Position numbers and translations under genes: made by a program. Source: Bacteroidetes bacterium UBA3022 (GTDB lineage Bacteria; Bacteroidota; Bacteroidia; Chitinophagales; BACL12). From it: a stretch of 44,739 nucleotides of DNA. The DNA lies in NCBI GenBank assembly GCA_002346225.1, contig DDYY01000028.1, positions 1 through 44,739 of the forward strand, given 5' to 3'. Positions 41,131 through 44,739 of this stretch are shown here, piece after piece (the first letter of the stretch is position 1; each line of letters begins with the position of its first letter). Below the pieces are notes generated by a model, which ran no database searches, had not been told where the DNA came from, and worked only from the letters and a program-made list of their open reading frames with translations.

Positions 41131-41909
41131 TCTTGCAGGAAAATTTCTCCCTGTAAATAGGTAACTGCATTGCCTGAAATCAGTACTCGGTCATCTTCAA
41201 TAGCAGTGACAAAACTCCCGCCACGTGCCGATAATTGAAGAGATGTCCAGCTTTCTTTATCGAGTCGTTTGCTCCAGTAATTGGTCAGCGTTGTTTGTGC
41301 GCTGCCGGTGGCCGGGTCTTCATTTACGCCTAAAGCAGGGGCAAAAAATCGGTACACATAATCCACATCATAGCCGCGGGCCGTTACAATAATCCCTTGT
41401 GTCTTCACCTCTTTGAGCAGTGCAAAGTCGGGCTGCATTCTTTTGATATCCTCTTCGTTTTCATACACCAGCATGTAGTTGTCCTTACCGATAAACGAAG
41501 CCTTTGGTTCCTTCCCCAGCGCCTTCACCAGTTTATCCGGAGCTTCCTGATCCAGAAAATAATCCATAGGGAAATCGAGGGTGTAGCTGCCATTGTTGCG
41601 CATTACTTTCAAGGGACCACTCTTGGAGTGAAACAGTATATGGCTCACCGGATGTCCCATCATATTCCAGATAACATAGGCGGAAGCCAGCGTAGCATGT
41701 CCGCATAAAGGAACTTCCGTTGCCGGTGTAAACCAGCGGATGTCAAATCCATCGCCACGGGGTACAAAAAATGCTGTTTCGCTCAGCTGGTGCTGCGCCG
41801 CTATCTGCTGCATGCGTTCATCCGACAACCAACCCGAAAGCGGCACGACGGCTGCTGTATTGCCTTTAAACACTTCATCGGTAAATACATCAATAAAATA
41901 TACTTGCAT
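41127..41909 (-). CDS. PhzF-family isomerase-like protein
   Basis: A 260-residue PhzF/YddE-type protein with the diaminopimelate-epimerase-like double fold. The N-terminus is FIDVFTDEVFKGNTAAVVPL, then HQLSETAFFVP with the catalytic Glu 44, FTPATEVPLCGHATLAS, and in the second half GVNEDPATGSAQTTL and LSARGG. Family members other than true PhzF have mostly unknown isomerase or epimerase substrates, and no phenazine genes are nearby. Full length. It overlaps the end of the sulfatase gene by 4 nt. Confidence 0.9.
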   Translation of the reverse strand: MQVYFIDVFTDEVFKGNTAAVVPLSGWLSDERMQQIAAQHQLSETAFFVPRGDGFDIRWFTPATEVPLCGHATLASAYVIWNMMGHPVSHILFHSKSGPLKVMRNNGSYTLDFPMDYFLDQEAPDKLVKALGKEPKASFIGKDNYMLVYENEEDIKRMQPDFALLKEVKTQGIIVTARGYDVDYVYRFFAPALGVNEDPATGSAQTTLTNYWSKRLDKESWTSLQLSARGGSFVTAIEDDRVLISGNAVTYLQGEIFLQD

Positions 41910-41932
41910 GGGAAGGATTTACATTAATGCTG

Positions 41933-41940
41933 TAAAACTA
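41933..41940 (-). promoter_or_regulatory. Candidate -7 box (TAGTTTTA) of the phzF-like gene
   Basis: TAnnTTTA on the minus strand, 23 nt before the ATG at 41909. Confidence 0.35.
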
Positions 41941-41980
41941 AAAATGGATTGCAGACTGCAAGTTGAAGATATGCACAATG

Positions 41981-43564
41981 CTAATGTACAGCCAGTAGGC
42001 GAATCCGCTCTTCTACACCATTGCTACACCGCAAAACCTTGATGCCGGGACTGATGTTGTCGGGCAGCTGTGCTGTATAACTTCCCCTAAAAGTCCACGT
42101 GTCGAGCAAATTTCCCGCAACATCCAAGAGGCTGCATTCCACCTCACCGGTAGTATTGCCCTCCCAGGTAAGTTGCACGGTATTGCCGGCAGGATTGGGT
42201 TGTATCAACAGACCGGAAGCACCATCGCCGGCATCGGGAATACTTAAGGGGCCATTTGCCTGCATATAAACTTTAAATATGCGTGGACTGGCCCAGCTGC
42301 TGCCTGTCAGCATGAAAATATTCCTGCTGTCGCTTTCAATTCCACCCACTACGTAACCGATTAGGGTAGTGGTAGCAGGAAGTTCATCCATTAAAAGCAC
42401 ACCCTGCTCATCGAAGGGAGCATCGCCGGCAGGTATAAACTCTGCACTGGCGCCCAGCAATGCAGGCATGTCTGTATCCAGATAAAACTCCTCTGTACCG
42501 TCGGCCGTTGTTTGCATGCAGGAAATATTGCTGGTAAAGGGGACCAGTTCATCCATATACAAAGTTCCTCCTTCATAGTAGTACTGACCAATGCCTCCGA
42601 AGAAAACAGTCTGCATGGTATAAGGTGTGGAGCGGTACATCGCTACAGAAGCTGAATGGTATTGATTCAGTAGCTGGGTGAAGGCGGTATCGTGTTCTAC
42701 CCAGTCTGCGCCAAAATGCACGGCATCCAACCAGGGAAGATCGGCATCGTAACGGAATACGCCACTGAAGCCGGTAAAAAAATGACTGCCATCTGCAGCT
42801 ATTTGTGGTAACATATTATAGTCTCTTCTATGTAAAATGGCGGTATCGGTAATGCTGACAAAGCTGGTAACTTCAGGCGTTATATCTGCACTAAGCGTAA
42901 AGTAGTGCAGGGCGTTGGTGTATTGTTGTACAAAGCTGGGTCCGTTGTGCGGGTTGTAGCGTCCGTCAAAACGCTGTCCCATTGCCAGTACAAAAGTGCC
43001 GTCCAGATAGCCCAGATGTCCTCCGGTAACGGCAAATCTTTCATCTGTAATCTGGGCCATGTGCGGTGTAACGGGCAATCCGTTGATGACCGCATCTACA
43101 AGACCCGGCAGGTGAATGCGGGTGAGGTGGGGAAACGTTACATGGTCGCCGGCAGCATTGCTGTAGCCGTAACCACCCACCAGGTACAGCTGGGTATCTA
43201 CCTGGCAAAATTCCATATTGGTGGCACCCAGTTGCTCGCGGAGGTCGTCGGGTAACCCTTCGATGGCCGCCTCCCAGATTTCACCTGTTCCCGGCGATAC
43301 TACATATATATAGCTGTTTTCTCCCGCTTCCGGGAAAGAAAACGGCGGCCGGTGGTCATGGAGTCCGTCGGTCCGACCACCTAATAGCACCCAGTAATCG
43401 TCGTGGATGCCATAGGCAAACGACTGCAGTCCCGGCATACCGGGAAGCACCAGCTCTTCCAGTGTGACAACAGGAAGGGAAGAAGTTTGAGCTTGGGAAG
43501 TGAAGCCTGAATAGAACAGACCTGACATGACCCAAATGACTGTGGGTATAAATGCTTTTTGCAT
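41981..43564 (-). CDS. Secreted beta-propeller-like protein with T9SS sorting domain
   Basis: A 527-residue exported protein. The signal peptide covers about 1-25 (ends SQAQ). The body contains repeated Kelch-like strands (DYWVLLGGRTDG, QLYLVGGYGY, ERFAVTGGHLGYLDGTFVLAMG, TVFFGGIGQYYYEGG, TTLIGYVVGGIES), which suggests a beta-propeller. The last 80 residues form a T9SS type A domain (LLIQPNPAGNTVQLTWEG...LLDVAGNLLDTWTF...GIKVLRC). It is probably a surface or secreted protein; ligand or activity unknown. The ATG is 4 nt after a TAATTTTG box. Confidence 0.78.
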   Translation of the reverse strand: MQKAFIPTVIWVMSGLFYSGFTSQAQTSSLPVVTLEELVLPGMPGLQSFAYGIHDDYWVLLGGRTDGLHDHRPPFSFPEAGENSYIYVVSPGTGEIWEAAIEGLPDDLREQLGATNMEFCQVDTQLYLVGGYGYSNAAGDHVTFPHLTRIHLPGLVDAVINGLPVTPHMAQITDERFAVTGGHLGYLDGTFVLAMGQRFDGRYNPHNGPSFVQQYTNALHYFTLSADITPEVTSFVSITDTAILHRRDYNMLPQIAADGSHFFTGFSGVFRYDADLPWLDAVHFGADWVEHDTAFTQLLNQYHSASVAMYRSTPYTMQTVFFGGIGQYYYEGGTLYMDELVPFTSNISCMQTTADGTEEFYLDTDMPALLGASAEFIPAGDAPFDEQGVLLMDELPATTTLIGYVVGGIESDSRNIFMLTGSSWASPRIFKVYMQANGPLSIPDAGDGASGLLIQPNPAGNTVQLTWEGNTTGEVECSLLDVAGNLLDTWTFRGSYTAQLPDNISPGIKVLRCSNGVEERIRLLAVH

Positions 43565-43568
43565 AGCT

Positions 43569-43576
43569 CAAAATTA
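43569..43576 (-). promoter_or_regulatory. -7 box (TAATTTTG) of the secreted propeller-like gene
   Basis: A perfect TAnnTTTG on the minus strand ending 4 nt (AGCT) before the ATG at 43564; leaderless arrangement. Confidence 0.6.
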
Positions 43577-43639
43577 CCCGTAGAGAAAGGGATGTAGGGT
43601 GACGGAGGTCACCTTGTTGTGCCACAAATATGTTCCGTG

Positions 43640-43647
43640 TATTTTTA
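43640..43647 (+). promoter_or_regulatory. -7 box (TATTTTTA) of the MFS gene
   Basis: TAnnTTTA ending 4 nt (GGCC) before the ATG at 43652, with TTGTTG about 20 nt upstream as -33 candidate. Confidence 0.5.
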
Positions 43648-43651
43648 GGCC

Positions 43652-44739
43652 ATGCGGCGGTGGTGGGACATTTATAAAAAGGCTTATGGAGGGTTATCTA
43701 CCGCTTCCTGGATGCTGGCATTGATTCAGCTAGTCAATCGAAGCGGTAGCATGGTTTTGCCCTTTCTGGCCATTTACATGACCACCCAGCTGGGTTACAG
43801 CGTACAACAAGTAGGCGCCATTATGAGTACCTATGGTATCGGCTCCCTCGCGGGTTCTTATCTGGGTGGCTGGCTCACCGATAAAATAGGTGCTTTCAAA
43901 GTGCAGTTCAACTCCTTATTTCTGGGTGGGCTGTCGTTTTTTCTCCTGCCTTTTCTTACAGGTTATGTGGCGCTGCTGGCGGGTATTTTGTTATCGAGCA
44001 CCCTGATTGAAATGTTGCGTCCGGCCAATACCACCTCTGTTTCCTTGTATGCCCGGCCGGAAAATATTACACGGGCCTTTTCCCTGAACAGGCTGGCCAT
44101 CAATCTGGGGGTCAGTGTCGGGCCGGCTATAGGTGGATTGCTGGCCGGCATTTCCTATACCTGGATATTCGTCGCTGACGGTATCACCTGTATCATCGCG
44201 GCCGGTGTTTTTTATGCCTATTTTCACGACCGTCCGGTTCGTCAGTCAACGGCTGCTGAAGACGGAAAAGCCACGGTTAATCTCCCTCGACCAAAGCCAT
44301 TAAAAGATAAGATATACATACTTTTTGCCATGCTATGCGGTCTGTACGGTATGTTGTTTTTGCAGATATTTCAGGTGCTGCCCTTGTATTACCGCCAGGA
44401 AGCAGGGCTTTCTGAACCCGGTATCGGACTCATCCTCGGATTCAATGGACTCATCGTATTTGCCATTGAAATGGTGCTGGTCTATGCCATTGAAAACAGG
44501 TTTGCATTGCAGCGCATTATCGTTGTCGGGGTGTTGTTGTGCGGTTTATCTTTTCTGATATTGCTTTTGGGCCAATCTATCACCGTGTTGTATGCGGGAA
44601 TGTTATTGCTGAGTCTCTCCGAAATTCTCGCCATGCCTTTTATGGTCACCTTGGTGGTACAGCGCGCCGGCGCACATGCTCGCGGTAGTTATCTGGGTGT
44701 CTATACGATGTCCTGGTCGCTGGCATTCATTGTCTCACC
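43652..44739 (+). CDS. MFS transporter, cut by the window end
   Basis: An open frame of 362 codons with no stop before the window ends, so the C-terminus is missing. It starts MRRWWDIYKKAYGG. About eleven hydrophobic helices are visible, with the major facilitator loop 2-3 motif GSYLGGWLTDKIG (about residues 71-83). The antiporter-like GPAIGGLLAG follows in helix 5. A cytoplasmic central loop (about 205-225, DRPVRQSTAAEDGKATVN) separates the two halves. The pattern is that of drug/metabolite efflux MFS proteins (MdtH/YfcJ-like). The substrate is unknown. It is divergent from the secreted propeller-like gene across an 87-nt gap. Confidence 0.9.
   Translation, partial: MRRWWDIYKKAYGGLSTASWMLALIQLVNRSGSMVLPFLAIYMTTQLGYSVQQVGAIMSTYGIGSLAGSYLGGWLTDKIGAFKVQFNSLFLGGLSFFLLPFLTGYVALLAGILLSSTLIEMLRPANTTSVSLYARPENITRAFSLNRLAINLGVSVGPAIGGLLAGISYTWIFVADGITCIIAAGVFYAYFHDRPVRQSTAAEDGKATVNLPRPKPLKDKIYILFAMLCGLYGMLFLQIFQVLPLYYRQEAGLSEPGIGLILGFNGLIVFAIEMVLVYAIENRFALQRIIVVGVLLCGLSFLILLLGQSITVLYAGMLLLSLSEILAMPFMVTLVVQRAGAHARGSYLGVYTMSWSLAFIVS

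Overview
The window is chromosomal DNA of a Bacteroidota bacterium, most likely from the Chitinophagia/Sphingobacteriia side. The evidence is: promoters of the Bacteroidota type (TTTG, about 18 nt, then TAnnTTTG) before many genes and before both tRNAs; almost no Shine-Dalgarno sequences; secreted proteins with type IX secretion (T9SS) C-terminal domains; and lineage-typical families (DUF6090, DUF1573, fused alpha/beta 2-oxoacid dehydrogenase E1, carotenoid cyclase). The species cannot be fixed from the sequence alone.

Layout. 1-5.2 kb: O-antigen ligase-like protein, two paralogous small exported proteins, MltG, an unrecognised protein, MurQ, and a divergent mono-cluster ferredoxin/CDGSH fusion. 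5.4-15.1 kb: RsmB-like rRNA methyltransferase, bifunctional formiminotransferase-cyclodeaminase, tRNA-Leu(UAA), tRNA-Gly(GCC), an aminotransferase, a DUF1573 protein, fused E1 alpha/beta, lycopene cyclase. 15.2-20.2 kb: a DUF2975 + XRE pair, a DHFR/RibD-like reductase, and a PerR-like regulator followed 3 nt later by katG.

20.2-31.9 kb, the most striking region, is one long minus-strand operon: a 1,634-residue pyruvate:ferredoxin oxidoreductase-like protein, rnfC, rnfD, rnfG, rnfE, rnfA, a small Cys-rich membrane protein, a ferredoxin-NADP reductase-like gene, rnfB and a small membrane protein. It reads as a complete route from oxidative 2-oxoacid decarboxylation to reduced ferredoxin, which then feeds either the ion-pumping Rnf complex (NADH) or the FNR (NADPH). 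The leader before the first gene has competing hairpins that look like an attenuator. The location close to a peroxide-sensing katG locus suggests low-potential electron chemistry in an oxygen-exposed cell.

32-34 kb: HEPN-like and DUF6090 genes, then about 700 nt without a live gene that holds an IS3-type transposase remnant interrupted by a palindrome, a 105-nt palindromic element and two 55-nt structured repeats exactly 100 bp apart. 34-44.7 kb: YebC/PmpR-like regulator, a secreted CotH kinase-like protein, a divergent GH13 amylase, a sulfatase split by one in-frame TAG at an apparent Trp position, a PhzF-like protein, a secreted T9SS protein and an MFS transporter cut by the window end.

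A recurring regulatory theme is a -7 box ending only 4-8 nt before the start codon, exactly 4 nt in five genes, which implies leaderless or near-leaderless mRNAs.
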